Shown: positions 11,701 through 24,555 of the stretch, one piece after another
Layout: each line of letters begins with the position of its first letter
How positions within the stretch are numbered: the stretch's first letter is position 1
Assembly (NCBI GenBank): GCA_036852015.1
Contig: JAANDG010000198.1
Location: 62,001-126,000 of the forward strand
DNA from: Pelodera strongyloides
Lineage: Eukaryota > Nematoda > Chromadorea > Rhabditida > Rhabditidae
DNA: 64,000 bases
Direction of reading: 5' to 3'
Translations under genes and position numbers: made by a program
Notes under the pieces: generated by a model
What the model saw: only the letters and a program-made list of their open reading frames with translations
What the model was told of the DNA's origin: nothing
Database searches by the model: none

Positions 11701-14700
11701 GAACAACGAAACAAAGTGGGATCTTTCAACTGCAATGTACTACGCGGGAACACTATTTACGACTATAGGTTGGATTTACTTGTTATTGATTGGTTGACTA
11801 GCTTATGGTATGACATAGGCATTACCGCATTACTGTAACAATTGTATTGTGGCCGGGTGGTCACACCGATATATAAGCCATTAGGTCACAGGTTCGATCC
11901 CCGATACGTCTTTGTTTTTTTATATTCAGTGGTCTGACGTCAATGCGTCAAACCTTTTTTTCTCATGTCATATAGCCATATTTTTGAATCACCACAATTC
12001 CTTTTTTCACCCACTCGTTTTCTTTTTTTTCTCGGTTATCCTTATTTTTGTGGTGTTTTTCTTTCATGAGAGAATCACGTTTTTCACCTTTCACCCCTAG
12101 GGTTCTTTTCGAATTTAGCTTATTTTTTGACGTACTCTGTGACTTTCTGCTTCATTTCGACTCAAGTTACTAGCGATCACGCATCATGGTCAAAAACTAA
12201 GGGTTGTTAATTACATATATGCTAATTACAGGAAAATTCAGATAATCGAAGGTTAATTTAAGAAGGTGCCCCTGCCTGAACTGAATTATGAAATGAAGGA
12301 TCAATTTATATCCTCGTCAATGTTCTATGCGATCTCTTTACTCTCTTCTATCCCTCCCTCTCCATCTGTCCCCTCCCTCTCCTCTCTCTCTCCCCATCCT
12401 CTCTCTATCCCTCTTTCTCCCTCTCCTGTCTCTCTCTCCTCTCCCGTCCCTCTCCCTATCGGTTCTGTTGATGTAACCTATGGGTACAGATGAGTGAATA
12501 TCCCCGCTTTCATGTCACACGACCATGCTATCTTTTGACGACAAGATCTGACAATTGTCGCAAAGGACACGACAAATCACAGGGAGAAACAACACTTTTC
12601 TTGTAATAAACAACTATCGACCGAATGGTGAAAGAAGCGACTGCGGGAGCACAGTCATGGACTAGTGGTTAGGACTTTAGGACGCTCTTTTAAGGCCCTA
12701 GTACGGCTGCTCATCGATATCCAATCGGAATAATAATTTACTGTGTAGCTGGACATTCGCACGACAAAAAATTACAATACGGTACCTAGGATTTCATTCG
12801 GAATGAACGAGAAGAGGGTGACTGTTGAATCGATTCAGAATTTGCATAGTCTTTTCCCATATCCTATTGTAAAGTGGTACTGCACACGGTTTGTGAAACA
12901 TACTGTTCAGAGGCACCCATGAAATAAACGTGCACCCAAACGTGCCCTTCGTGTACGGAGGAGCACAGACCACAGATGCTGGTGTGTTATGATGGCGATG
13001 TTGTTGACAAGTACACCACGTGCCATATCCCTTTGAACTTTAAGTTCGTAGCTCAAGGTCCATTACTTTCTGGAAGTGAAGCGAGAACCCATAAACTAAC
13101 CTATTTGCACTTTTAAAGGATTATCTTTCAATGCGGAGAACAATGTAAAATACTGAACAGGTGGTGCAATGGCCCACATCGTTGGCCCCGATTTATAGGT
13201 CCATTCATTTAAAAGACACCCAATGAAAAAGCAACATTATCTCTATTCCCTCCTCTCTGTTTCTCTCTATATCTCTCTGTTTCGGTTCAAATAGATAGGA
13301 TGGAGAGGCACTTCCCCCATTAGTAACTACGTTTTAGGGGATTTAATGGGTTTGTGAGTTTTAGTGCTGTGCTATGATCGTCACAATCTTTTGAACACTT
13401 CAAGTATCTTTAGAGGAGAATGCACACAAACTACTAGATAAAATATCCATAATAATTACACATGTCATGTATGCGCATCATTCTTCAATGTGAGAGAAGG
13501 CGTGGTTCTGAAGCCTAGCCTACGGGTTTTGAGGCTTTGCCTTGATACAATATGATACAGTGAAAAAATGACAAATAGATTACCACGGTGTTTACTAATG
13601 TAATGTATATTTAAGGTTACGGAGATGTTGCATGTGTCACGGCGTCGGGTCGCATTAGCACGGTTATATACTCGATTATTGGTTGGTGATTTTTTTGTGA
13701 GAGTGAAAACAAATAGACATAGGACGACACAAACCGTTAACTTTAGATGCAAATGCAATACAGCTTCCTTATTTGCAATAGGAACATCTTCTTCTCATTT
13801 CTGCCATATTCGACTGTTAGTTGCTTAGAAATGAGGATAATCGCACTTATTGTTATACTTACACATAATTAATAATAATTTAGGTATTCCGTTGATGTTG
13901 ATCACATTGAATGATCTGGGCAAATTCCTTTATGAATCAATTAATGGATGTGTTACGGGGATGGAGGTTTGCTTTTTTATTTTTTATTTTTTTATTATCA
14001 AGCGTGTTTTGTATCAAAAAACATTATCTAAAAGTATCATATACAAAATTGATGTTTGTGTTCCACATATGATAGCAACATTGGATACGCCGTGAATCTG
14101 ACTCTTCGAATGTAGTTTGTATCCTATCAAATGTTAGAACATCAATCAAACCATCACTTCTTAATTTCACTACTATTTCGGATAATTGAAATATTTTGAT
14201 ATCATAATTCTTGTTCAGGACACGATTACTACATTGGGCGTATTTCGGCTGTGGAAGCGAACTCCCCACAATGTGGAAGTTCGGGTTGACGATGTGAGCT
14301 TTATCTCAATTCTGTTTTTTTTAGTTTAGTACTGCTTACCGAAGGATCAACCACCAATTAATCATATTTGACCACACTTTAATTTTGACCAGTGTGCAAG
14401 GTCAAGGATGTGTCAAGGTCAAGGGTCTGTCACGTTTGTGCAAGGAAGTGTGTCATGGGTGAGTCAAGGCTGTCTCAAAGGCTTTATAAAGAGGTGTGCC
14501 AAGGAAGACATGTTCTAGCTTGACGTAGAACGAGGGGAAACGGCCACTATAGACAGTTTACACTCTGAATTGGGAAGTACGAGATCATATATGGACGACG
14601 ATATGGACGACTTTGAGGACGAGAAAAAGACACCGCAGATGAGTGTCAAGGTAGGAATACGTTGGTATTGGTGTGTCAAGGGTGTGGCATGTGTCAGGGT

Positions 14701-17700
14701 GTGTGTGTCAAGGGTGTGTCAAGGAACCTAGACGTATCAGGCGCATGTGAATGGTACGTCATGCGTGTATCAAGTCATGTGCAATCGAAACTGCACTGGC
14801 AAATAGAGTCCAAAGCAAAGAGAGTGTCAAGGCGTGTCAAAGTGGAATATGCCACTATGTCTAAAATCTAAACCTAATCCTTTCAAGGTGGCTATTTCCA
14901 TCACGTTCGGTTGGATTTTCCTGTGTGCAGCTCTGTTCCGTTTATGGGAAAATTGGACGTACGGAGAAAGTTTGTACTTTATGTACATTTCACTCTCAAC
15001 TATTGGTCTCGGAGACATTGCCGTCGTCCACAAGGGGTTTGTTTTAATACATACACTAATGAAATAATAAATATTACATCTTATGAATTTAGTATTGTAC
15101 AATAAATATTGATGTCTATAGTAATAGAAAAGTTTAATATTTCTGGTAAAATAGGAACATGAGCTGCCCATTGAATGAATCTGTAACTTGCTATGAATTC
15201 GAAAGTCCTTGATTGCTTGTTTATACGTTTCAAACTACTTATAAAGATCGCAGGGCTATAAAGGTTGTTAATTGAGGGTCCTCATAACTTTCTATGGTTA
15301 ATCATTATTAGTTCTCCGTTTTTCCGCTAGAGAACTCTCACAGTCAGCTTCATCTGGCTATTTACTTAGGTGACCAACTGATTTAATCATACTACCAATT
15401 CCAATCAGTATCTCATAATTGATTAAAGGTTAAAGGTTAAAGCTAGGTCTGTTCTTCAGGGCCCGAAGGGGTCCCTGCAGTCCGCTCTGGTCTACCGAAG
15501 TAGTGCGCTCCAGAGATTGAGGCCATCTTTGATTACGGAATGGGTGGCCAGCCATTCCGTAATCAAAGATGAAAGAATTCCAATCAGTACCGCATAATTG
15601 ATTATTTTCTTTAAATTGTTTTTTATTGCAGTATGATGGTGCTCTGTTTCGTCTTTGTCATCATCGGTCTTTCGCTCGTCTCGATGACAATCAATGTTGT
15701 TCAGGTACCCTTGTTTTCTTGTTTTGTTCTATCTTATGGAATCATGCCCATATGTGTTAAGAAAAATTGATGGGAGACTTACGGTGCTTAGGATGCGGCG
15801 CACTTGCAGCCCGCTCCTCTCTAAACAATGCGAATTGTGCACCTAGCGCGCCGGGTTGCGCACCAGACCCTTATTTTGTGGTGTACAGCCTCAAAGTTTC
15901 GTTCGTGTCTGCATGGCGCTTTGTTTATTTAATAGGTTTCAGATTTTTTTCTATTTTCAGGTCGCAATCGAGGATCTCTACGTGGCATTTTTGATGAAAT
16001 TGATTATGGAATATCAAGAGAAATTGGCCCAAGGAGGGGACGCCAAGGGCGCCAGTATGGGCATGTTGTCCATGTGGGGCAGCAATAAGACTGCAAAGCT
16101 ATTGATGCCTCTGATTGGGTGAGGATTGAGTAGGGTTTAGTGTTCTCATGTAGCTCACACGTACAAAGCGAAACTCGGATCCAGGGCCGCATCTGTTTTG
16201 GTTGGGGTGCCGCACCAAAAAAAGAGGAGTGCGCCGCTAGATCTGCACCCCCGAATAGTGCCGTGCAGGTGTGGTGGCACTCCGACTGAGTTTTCCCAGT
16301 GTATTCACAGCGAGATAATATGACTTTATAAAACCGTGCTGCAAAACTGACCTTACTCCTGCCCGTATTCCACGGTTAAGAATTGCTCCCATAAATTCTG
16401 AATCTTCTCCGTCACTATGTCGATATGCCTAACAATCAACATTTGAGAACATTTGTGGGAGCTTAGCTCAGAAATAAATCATGTGGTGTGTCAAGGGGTG
16501 TGTCAAAGGGGTATGTGACACACATATTTCAGAAAGGAACGTAAACGGATGGCAATGGAGACAGTGGAACAAGAGGCGAAGAAGAAGGGAATCGAAATGC
16601 CCACAATTCTGAAGGAAGTCGATCAGAAGACCGGAATGCCCAAGATTCTCCAGATTGAGGTGAACAATCACATTTATTGATTTATTGAGATTATTCATTT
16701 TCTTTTGATATTTTTTGCCGTCTCTTTATTCTCTTCTATCGTTTTCTTTTGTTTATCCTAGTTGAGTTGTCGTTTCATTTGAATAAGACAATCTTCTTAC
16801 CCCAACAAATTATAGAAACGGAGAATGCAATAGTTGCTTATGCTAGAGCGGCATCTACCACATGTTGCGGCAGTAGTAATTTCTTGGTTTATAGTCTGTA
16901 ATGATAGTATATCTTTGTGTATGGACGACTCCCTGAGCTAACAATAAGATGAAATTAGATATTTCTATTTTTTCCTATCATTCTGTGACCAGTATGTTTT
17001 CAGGAGAAGAAACTAAAGAAGGACGAGCCACTCACCCTACCACCCGAGTTGGAAATTATGGTCGAGAAACATGTGGGTGATTTTACATTTTTACTCACAT
17101 AGTAAGTTGGGCCCGGCGTAGATTTATAACGGGAAATGACATTTCGTGAAAATGGTTGTATAGATTCATGGGTAGGTGACCTAGACCTACAGCTACAGCT
17201 ACAGTATAATTACATAACGTTTCCAATAATTACATAACGTTTCCAATAATTACATAACGTTTCCAATAATTACATAACGTTTCCAATAATTACATAACGT
17301 TTCCAATAATTACATAACGTTTCCAATAATTACATAACGTTTCCAATAATTACATAACGTTTCCAATAATTACATAGCGTTTCCAAAAGATTTCCTACCA
17401 TTTCTAGATTGCAAAAGAAGAGAAAATAAAGAACGAGGAACTTCGTAAAATCTCCACTTTAACTATGCAAACGAGCAGTGTAAATCACTTTTTAAAAATG
17501 TTATGAATTTCCCCGAATGTGATATCCCTCTGTTCTGTACTTGTAACTTACGTAAATGTTACTTTTTTTTTACCCAATAATGGTTCTATGAATTACGTTG
17601 GAAGCAGCAAAACCTTCCCTTATTTTTGTAAACGCTCTCATCGACAAGATATATAATAATACTTCAGTCCATAACAAGCTTGACCCTGACGGGAACCTTC

Positions 17701-20700
17701 GTCGCACGAGTCCCTTGCTTCGATCTTTGAATCAAAAACTTTTTTCAAAGAGTCCATTCTTTGGTAGTTTCCCATGAAAGGCCATGCGCATTCTACAAAA
17801 AACAACTTCTAAGAATGTTATGCCTAAAACCTAAAACTCACTAATTTCGTTGCACTAAAAAAATCATTATTATTTTTGGATTGGTGGGGTCACGATAAAG
17901 TAGTAAACTACCTTTCTCCATACTTTTGAATCATTGTCCAGGAATATCTAGGACGGCATAAGCAGATTTTCATGGGTCGGAGTCGTGACTTTTTCCATTG
18001 CACCAATAAGCGGTCTCATTTAGATCGCGGAAGCGGAAGAAGCGGCTCCACTTCCGGTCATGCTTTCTTCGTCATATTTCAAGCACGACGCGGACACGCA
18101 AACGGAAACTGTTGTGTGGTATGACAATAAATTCTTCTATATGTATCCGTTGCGCTTCATCTCAAGTATATAAGTATTTGCGTGGGAAGAATAAGTTCAA
18201 TTGTACATCTTCCGCGCACACCGGGCGGCCGGGGAAGTTCCGCGCGATACGCTGTTCCGAAACGTTTTGTACCGTACAGAAATTTTAGCATTGATGAAAA
18301 CGAACAAACTCTCGAAGCGACCACCGAGGAGGTGAGCTCGCAGACAGACAGGGACGAGAAGGAAGAGACGCAGGTGAATATGTCCCTTAAATTTTTGTCA
18401 TATACTATAGTTTATGATAATAATCTCACTATAGTTATATCGCAAGACCGACGTCACGGAAGGAAAGCGAACGTCTGACCGGTAGCATCATTAGATGTAC
18501 TGGTGTACATAACGACCCGTAAAAGTATTTTATATACGTGGTACTTGCTGAAATGGATCTACCGACTTAATTTTTGGTTCTCTAAATTGTTACGAAATTT
18601 CAGGACTCTGTCAGCGAGGTATTTCACACAGTGTTTTTGTAGTGCTCATTTAGACCTAGTTTAGACCCTGAATTACCTGAATATATAAATCAAGTTTATT
18701 ATGAGTGTCTTTTGCTTGCTGTGAAGGTTTCGTGCATATGGTTGAACAGGAAAACAAAAGACAACTAATGTAACTACCGAAAAACCGTCGGTTCCGGTCG
18801 CCAAATGGGTTATGCGAAAACCACCGATTGGTGATAAGTCCGCGACCGTTTCGTGACCACTTGAAGACTGGTTATTGGCGGTTTTCGAGAAAATTAGTCT
18901 TCGAGTGGTCGCCAAATGGCTTGGACGACCAAATTTTCTAGAAACGGTTGCCCGGTTTCCTGTGTGCTGACTCTGTGTTCGACTGAGCGTTAAGATAAAG
19001 TTGTGGTGTTTGCTGTGTCATGCTAAATTAACAAACAAAATCAATCAATAATTTCTTAGGACGCCGAGATGCAGACACTCGATGCGGAGACCACCCAGAA
19101 TGCATCACAAACTACGGTAGTCGAGATGCAGGATGATGAGACGGCCACGCCGCAGATTATAACTACGGTATATTTTTGTACCATCGTGTGAACTGTAGTT
19201 GCAACTGTATACATGTAGACAATAAATGTGTAGAATTGCGTGTGGGTGAGGGTGACGCGCGTTAAGTTTAGGCACTTTCTCTTTCAAAAAGTACGTCGGC
19301 ACGTCGGAACTTTAATAAAAAAAATCCGCTGACTAATACGATTTTTATTTTATGTTTTCTTCAGGAGAACGATTCGCAGACGCCGATCATTCAAACTCTC
19401 GAGCAAGAACTCCAAACATACGTTGTAGAGTACGCGGACGCGGAAACTTCTTCTTCTGTAAGAATTTTCCGCCGGCTGTTTTACATCATGTCCACTATAG
19501 GATTTACTAAGCATCGCTTTTTCTGGTGTTTTAGAGGTATAGATGGTGTAAAGTTATTGAAAAATAAAGAAGAACACCGTTAATTTTCATGTCCATATCT
19601 GAGATTTTACATTACACACACTGCGTGCGTATTTCCTTTCTTTTACAGAACATTAATTTACTTTACAAGGTACTTTTCAGGTGGAAACGAAGAACATTCG
19701 CATTCAAACGCCGCGTCCACAGATATTGGATAGAACGGTTCAGACGGAGGATCTTACAGTGAGGGACATTAGAATTCGTATTCAAATCAAGGCCTCTGGT
19801 GGTGTAGTGGTTAGCTCAGTTGGCTGCCCATAAATGGTCGAGGGTTCGATTCCTGTCCTAGGCAGACAACATAGACAAGTCAGGCGCTGGGTAACTCACA
19901 AACGAATATTAGTTCTTTATTTGATTCCGTAGGAATGTCCACTCATGGTTTTTCGTCAGCAATATGTACCACGAAACGTAAACCTGCGCTAAAGCGAAAT
20001 ACCGGCCGGTTATTGAAACGCATCGTGGACACCTACATTCTTATGCAGCTTATGCAAATGAACATAAATTAAAATAAAAAATCGAGCTGGATTCGAGTAA
20101 ATTAGCATAAATACGTAAGAATTCAGTTGTCCACGATTCAAAAACCGGCCCGTATTTCGCTTTAAATGTCAATTGATTTTCGCCCAACTTCCAGGAAGGA
20201 AAGAGCCACTCTCCGTCAAAAATGTCATCGGCACGGAAGAGAATTCGCCGCGCTCTCCGAATCACGACGCGGCAACGAAGGAACACGCTTGGCGAACAAC
20301 CGGCTATGAGCGATTGGGTGGTAGGTTCCTTTTACTAGGGTGTTATGGCACATCTCTTTACTAATGTAATGAGAAAGTACATAAAAAGTGTTTAGCAGTA
20401 GTGATGAAAATTTCCTCAAAAAAATAATGGCCAATAAGAAAATAGTTTTGGAATACTTTGGCAAGGTCAAAAGTAGAGAGTGGACTAGTTCAACTTGAAA
20501 CTTTCTACGAGCGCTGAATTCTCGTTCAGCAGTGTGATTCGCCTGTGAGCCGCGTTAGCTCGATTCGTTCTCGTAAGCTAAAGGTATTTAAGGATTTAGG
20601 TTTTTTTTCTGGATTGTTGTGCGCTTTTTTGCTGTTTGCGTTGCTTTTTTTGCTTTACAGCTTCTTTATTCAGAAAACTTCATTCATTACAACTCTCATT

Positions 20701-21036
20701 GTCTCTCTCTCTCTCCCTCTCTATCTCTATCTCTCGCTCTTCTACACTTCCTCCTCCTTTCTTTTTGAACACGCGTCCTGCATCCCATCAGATGAGTGTG
20801 AGTAAGGCATTGACAATCAGCTGTTATAGCTACTGCTCTTTTTGTAATAAGTCATGGGTTACGGTACTCAAGTCATCTTTTAGGATCAACCATCCGAAGT
20901 AGAGGGAGAGGGTGACGAAGAGGACGAAGACGAGGAGAGTCTCCACTGGGATCCAGTCGACGGACTCCACGCAGAGAAGCAACTTCCCGTTCAGAAGTTG
21001 AAAGCCATGTTCGACAGAAAACCGTCGGCGCCTTGA
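8764..21036 (+). CDS. TWK-type two-pore-domain (K2P) potassium channel
   Basis: 25 exons join without a frame break into about 796 residues: 8764-8859, 9078-9160, 9391-9518, 9834-9950, 11281-11354, 11687-11768, 13616-13681, 13884-13966, 14219-14293, 14519-14650, 14888-15036, 15632-15704, 15961-16118, 16533-16659, 17004-17072, 17408-17479, 18024-18118, 18289-18373, 18604-18618, 19060-19167, 19365-19457, 19681-19758, 20195-20320, 20530-20583, 20884-21036. TM1 is near residues 88-112; the first filter TTIGYGD is split over 11768/13616 (about 194-197); TM2 contains GIPLMLITLNDLGKFLYE. An acidic intracellular loop follows, then TM3, the second filter STIGLGD (about 352-355) and TM4 (363-386). Next come EYQEKLAQGGDAKGASMG and a 400-residue tail. 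K2P channels carry background K+ current in the plasma membrane. The tail from about 520 to 685 is acidic and rich in xQT motifs, then basic (RKRIRRALR), and ends FDRKPSAP. The exact C. elegans orthologue is not assigned. The exon 24 acceptor could shift by one CAG. Confidence 0.95.
10526..10658. repeat. TTTAAAGCGAAATACC-family MITE (degenerate)
   Basis: Left end TTTAAAGCGAAATACCGGCC and right end CCGGCTAGTATTTCCCTTTAAA in a K2P intron. The interior keeps the family's GCATAAATGCATAAGAATGC core. Confidence 0.75.
10984..11167. repeat. GC-rich foldback MITE (TCTGGTCCTCAGGCGCGC family), copy 1
   Basis: TCTGGTCCTCAGGCGCGCAG at the left is mirrored by CTGCGCGCCTGAGAAC at the right, with an inner inverted pair around GCGTAGCCGCGTCCGCGG / CCGCGGATGCGGTTACGC. 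A second copy is at 29425-29610. It is intronic. Confidence 0.75.
11846..11905 (+). other. tRNA-like sequence, probably SINE remnant
   Basis: A B-box-like GGTTCGATCCC sits 35 nt after an A-box-like GGGTGGTCACACCG. The acceptor and T stems do not pair well, so this is not a working tRNA. It lies in the K2P intron after exon 6. Confidence 0.4.
15395..15604. repeat. Hairpin insertion with duplicated flanks
   Basis: CATCTTTGATTACGGAATG is followed at once by its inverse CATTCCGTAATCAAAGATG. The segment is bounded by near-identical direct repeats (AATTCCAATCAGTA...CATAATTGATT at 15398 and 15579). It lies in the K2P intron before exon 12. Confidence 0.6.
17206..17386. repeat. 20-bp tandem repeat, 9 units
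   Basis: The unit TAATTACATAACGTTTCCAA is repeated nine times; only the last unit has a change (CATAGCGT). The low divergence suggests recent expansion. It lies in the K2P intron between exons 15 and 16, ending about 20 bp before the next acceptor. Confidence 0.97.
19799..19866 (+). repeat. tRNA-derived SINE-like sequence
   Basis: TAGCTCAGTTGG (a good A box) and GGTTCGATTCC (a good B box) are present, ending in CTAGGCA. Preceding TGGTGTAGTGGTTAGC looks like a second tRNA D-arm, so it is composite. It lies in the K2P intron after exon 22. Confidence 0.5.
19987..20166. repeat. TTTAAAGCGAAATACC-family MITE
   Basis: TAAAGCGAAATACCGGCCGG at the left and CCGGCCCGTATTTCGCTTTAAA at the right, about 180 bp. 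The right end stops 28 bp before the acceptor of K2P exon 23. Confidence 0.9.
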
Positions 21037-24000
21037 GAAATTTGCATACCATGAAAGGGCAGTTGGCAATCATCCATTCAAAAACACGGTCATACCCAGT
21101 TGAAAAGATTCTCATAAGGGGGCGCGGAAAAATTTGCCAAGAAATTTTTGCAACAAGTTTCTCTCAAGTGTTATAATGTTATACGTGCACTCACTTTACT
21201 CATAAAAGCCAAGGACAAACGAGAGAAATTTTAATTCGTGCAAGATACTCTAGTCTACGTTACATACATCGTAATCGACGTAGTTTTCATTTTCTTTTGT
21301 TTTAATTTTTTTTTAGCTTACACCAAAGGTGAATTGCTTTTTGTCGCTGCTATAGAGATTTTGTTAGAATATAATGTTCTAATCAGTCTATCAATCATTA
21401 GTCATTTCCAACGTTGCTCTATAACTACTGCGTGTGAGCGGGAAAATTTCTCCGAAAAAAAGTTTTGGAAAAGCAGTTCCAAGTTCATTTTTCTTTTACT
21501 TTTCGCATGTTTTGGCTATTAAATGAACTGATATTTTCGGGTGTGTCTTATTACGTTTTCTTCTTTTCATTTGTCGTGTTCATTTATCACATGTATCTTC
21601 TAAAAAGTTTTTTTTCTGCAAAAAGTTTAACCTTGGATGGGATTGAACTTTGTACTCATTTCTTAAAGAACTCTACATATGTTGCTCTCTTATATGACTA
21701 CAGTATATTATGTTGAAATTGCTCAAAAAATGATGTGTGGTTTTGAAACGTATTCCGGACAACTAGATTCAAATGTGTTATATGCAAATTGTGTTCCATT
21801 TTGTGCCCTCCAGCATAAGGCACACGTTCCATAACCACGTGTCACGCTGCTTTAATTTTCAGTGATAATCTCCTGCGTTGATGATGCTTATTTTATGTAA
21901 TATTTACATTTGTTTCCTATAATCTTTCTTAGAGATACTTCTCTTATAGTTAGACTTGACAATATTTTAACTTTATCTCATTGTCTGCATAATAAAAGGA
22001 ATATATGTATAAAGTGCGGTGTGGGTTTACATTTAATTTCATGCAGTACTTTACAAGCACACCATTTTCAAGCAACAGGAGTCAAATAAATTGTGTGCAA
22101 TCTGTCACTCGAGATATCAATTATGTATAGGAAACATTCAAGAAATCTATTGACTTATAGGAGAATTACGTCGGCGGCGCAAAATGAAATGAATTAAAAT
22201 GAATTATGAAAAATGAATTAAATAGTGTTAATGAAAAGTAAATATTAATTTGGAAAACTATTCTTCCGCCACATTATCACTGATCAACTAATCACACTGA
22301 AGGTGTTGTATTTGCGTGCAATGATTGAGGTAACGTATCAAACCTTTACGGAGACAAAGCTAAAACGGTCGGAAAATTATGTGATTTGCTAATGTGCGTC
22401 TTTAAACATCCTGTGGTGCCTAAAGTAAAGGTATCTTTAGCTGCTGAAGACCCACTGATACCCAACTAACAAACACACACCGCTCTATGACATGTCGAAC
22501 ATGGCATGGCACGTGGCTTGAATTATTTTGTGAAATATAATAAACTCGGATGTTTTTCCGAAGAACTGTGGATCCCAAAGACCTGTGCGCTGGAAAATTA
22601 GCTAGACCTCGCTTCAAGCCTGTGAATGTCTCGCCCTCGCGCCGCTATTAGTAATCCTGCGAATCTCTGGCTCCCAAATGGCGTCGGCGTTTCGCAACTC
22701 TCCCTCGCGCCGCTATGATAACACCCACAACTTGAATCCTGCGAAGGTCTGGCTCCCAAACGGCGTCGTCATTTCGTAACTCCGTCTACCCAATCCCTTT
22801 TGTTTTCATTTGGTTTATGTTTGCAAGGAGGAGGAGAAAAGTATAAAGGAAGGTGGGGAGATATCTCCCTTTCTCCCTTTTTCCTCAACTTTTCATACTT
22901 GTTCATCCAATTCACTCTCCGGTTTCTCATGTGTTCGTGGCAGCTGTTACATTCCTATTTTTCTGATTTTGCCCAACAAATAACCGAAACGTACACAACC
23001 GAAATGCACATAAACATCGACAGTAAGCGTTCAAAAGCCAGCACTTTTGCTGAAATTACCTAAACCTGTTCAGCCACTTTTAAACACATTATAACAGCAA
23101 TTGCCCAGCGTTTTCGATGAATATTCAATAAAAATAGATCATATGACTCATGTATAATATCTCTCCTAGCACAAAGTCAACCCCCCATTCATTGTATAAA
23201 GCTAGTAATTTGGCTACGAGCGCTGTAAACTCCATATGCAAGAAAACTTTGGGATGTTGCATCCCAAATAACAGTGATGTTTTCTTTCGTAAAATAACAC
23301 GTGTTCATGTTTTCAAGATGTTTGCCGCGCAATTTTTCCGAAATTTTCAATTTTATTTGTGTTTTTCAAAGAAATGTTCAAGGTCGAGTTGTAATGGGAC
23401 TAGACGCAGTTAATTGAGAAAACTTGTCATAAAACTGTTTCTTGATTTCTTACTCTTTTCACATGTAACCAGATCAATTTTTTAAGTCAGTCTAATTGTT
23501 CTGCTTATAAGTACGGTAAGTTTACATCGCTATAGGGATATAGCTGACCCAAACACGCCAAAACCGCAAACTGGAGTTTTACGTTGCTTTAGCGTTTAGC
23601 ATTTTCTTCGAGCTAACAACGAACCGCAAAACACATGAAGCCTGACTGTCTGTCTTTAGAATGGTTGCTTTACTTTAAATTCGTCTTTGTTTTTGTGATA
23701 TTTGTAATCAATAAAACCCCTTACTCGTTAAACTAGAATTCTAGAATGTACCTCATATATTTTCTAAATAATATCGATTCATACCCTGTCTAGCTCTTAC
23801 TAGTTAAACTAAAGTGTATCTTATATATATTCTAAATATATATATTCTAAACAATATCGATTCATATCCTCTCTAGAGTCTCTAGCATCTGTTCCGAGTA
23901 TCAAATGGGTTCCTAGAAATCTCCCTGTCAACCAACACTAACAACATAAAACAAACGGACATAAAATCTAAGGACGAGCCACGAAAACAACAAGATTCAT

Positions 24001-24144
24001 TTAGAGAAAACAACACACAAAAAATGTTTTTATCGGCATTGAAGTATGTATCCTTTTTCATGTTTTCCTCATAGTAATTGCACTCTACTCTACATGTATT
24101 ATTGATTGATTTTTGATACTAGTATATTGATTGATTAAACTTTT
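21037..24144. other. Intergenic region, no gene seen
   Basis: About 3.1 kb of mostly AT-rich sequence. Only a local tandem duplication stands out (22625-22785: CTCGCGCCGCTAT and CTGGCTCCCAAA each appear twice). The reading frames of 60-90 codons found here show no splice or family support. Confidence 0.6.
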
Positions 24145-24319
24145 ATAAAGCGGTACTGCACGTGGTTTTGAAGTGTTGCTGGACAACCCGATTCCTATGT
24201 ATTATATACAACTGTGCTTTTCCGGCCTGCAAATTACAAAGTGGCACAACATTTGCATATAGTATATAGGAATGCAGTTGTCCAGTAAACATTTCAATCA
24301 TTTGCCATACCGCTTTAAA
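24145..24319. repeat. MITE immediately upstream of the GPI-protein gene
   Basis: TATAAAGCGGTACTGCACG at the left and GCCATACCGCTTTAAAC at the right, with inner TGGACAACCCGATTCCTAT mirrored by ATAGGAATGCAGTTGTCCA. The right end abuts the TTTCAG acceptor before the start codon at 24328. Confidence 0.75.
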
Positions 24320-24327
24320 CTTTCAGA
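24320..24327 (+). promoter_or_regulatory. Probable trans-splice acceptor
   Basis: CTTTCAG|A lies directly before ATG. An acceptor this close to a start codon, with no upstream coding exon in phase, is typical of spliced-leader addition in nematodes. The inference depends on there being no 5' exon. Confidence 0.5.
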
Positions 24328-24519
24328 ATGTCTCGCATCACTCTTATTTGTCTCTCGATCTGTTTGGCAATTGTCCAGGCCGGATTTTTGGATAAGGCCG
24401 TTAGAGGTAATTGATTTCAATGATCGATTTATATGTGCTATCAAAAAGTGTGTCCTACGCCATCGAACCCATAAAATTGGTCCAGTTCAAATAAAACTTT
24501 GAAAAAAAAGCCCGGATGC

Positions 24520-24555
<36 letters not shown>

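Noticed and set aside
12648..12720. tRNA-like TAGTGGTTAGGA stretch
   Set aside because: There is an A-box-like word but no B box downstream.
18182..18478. 98-codon frame joined to the K2P tail
   Set aside because: Only its middle (18289-18373) is exon; the TTTTAG acceptor at 18288 and the phase show the upstream part is intron.
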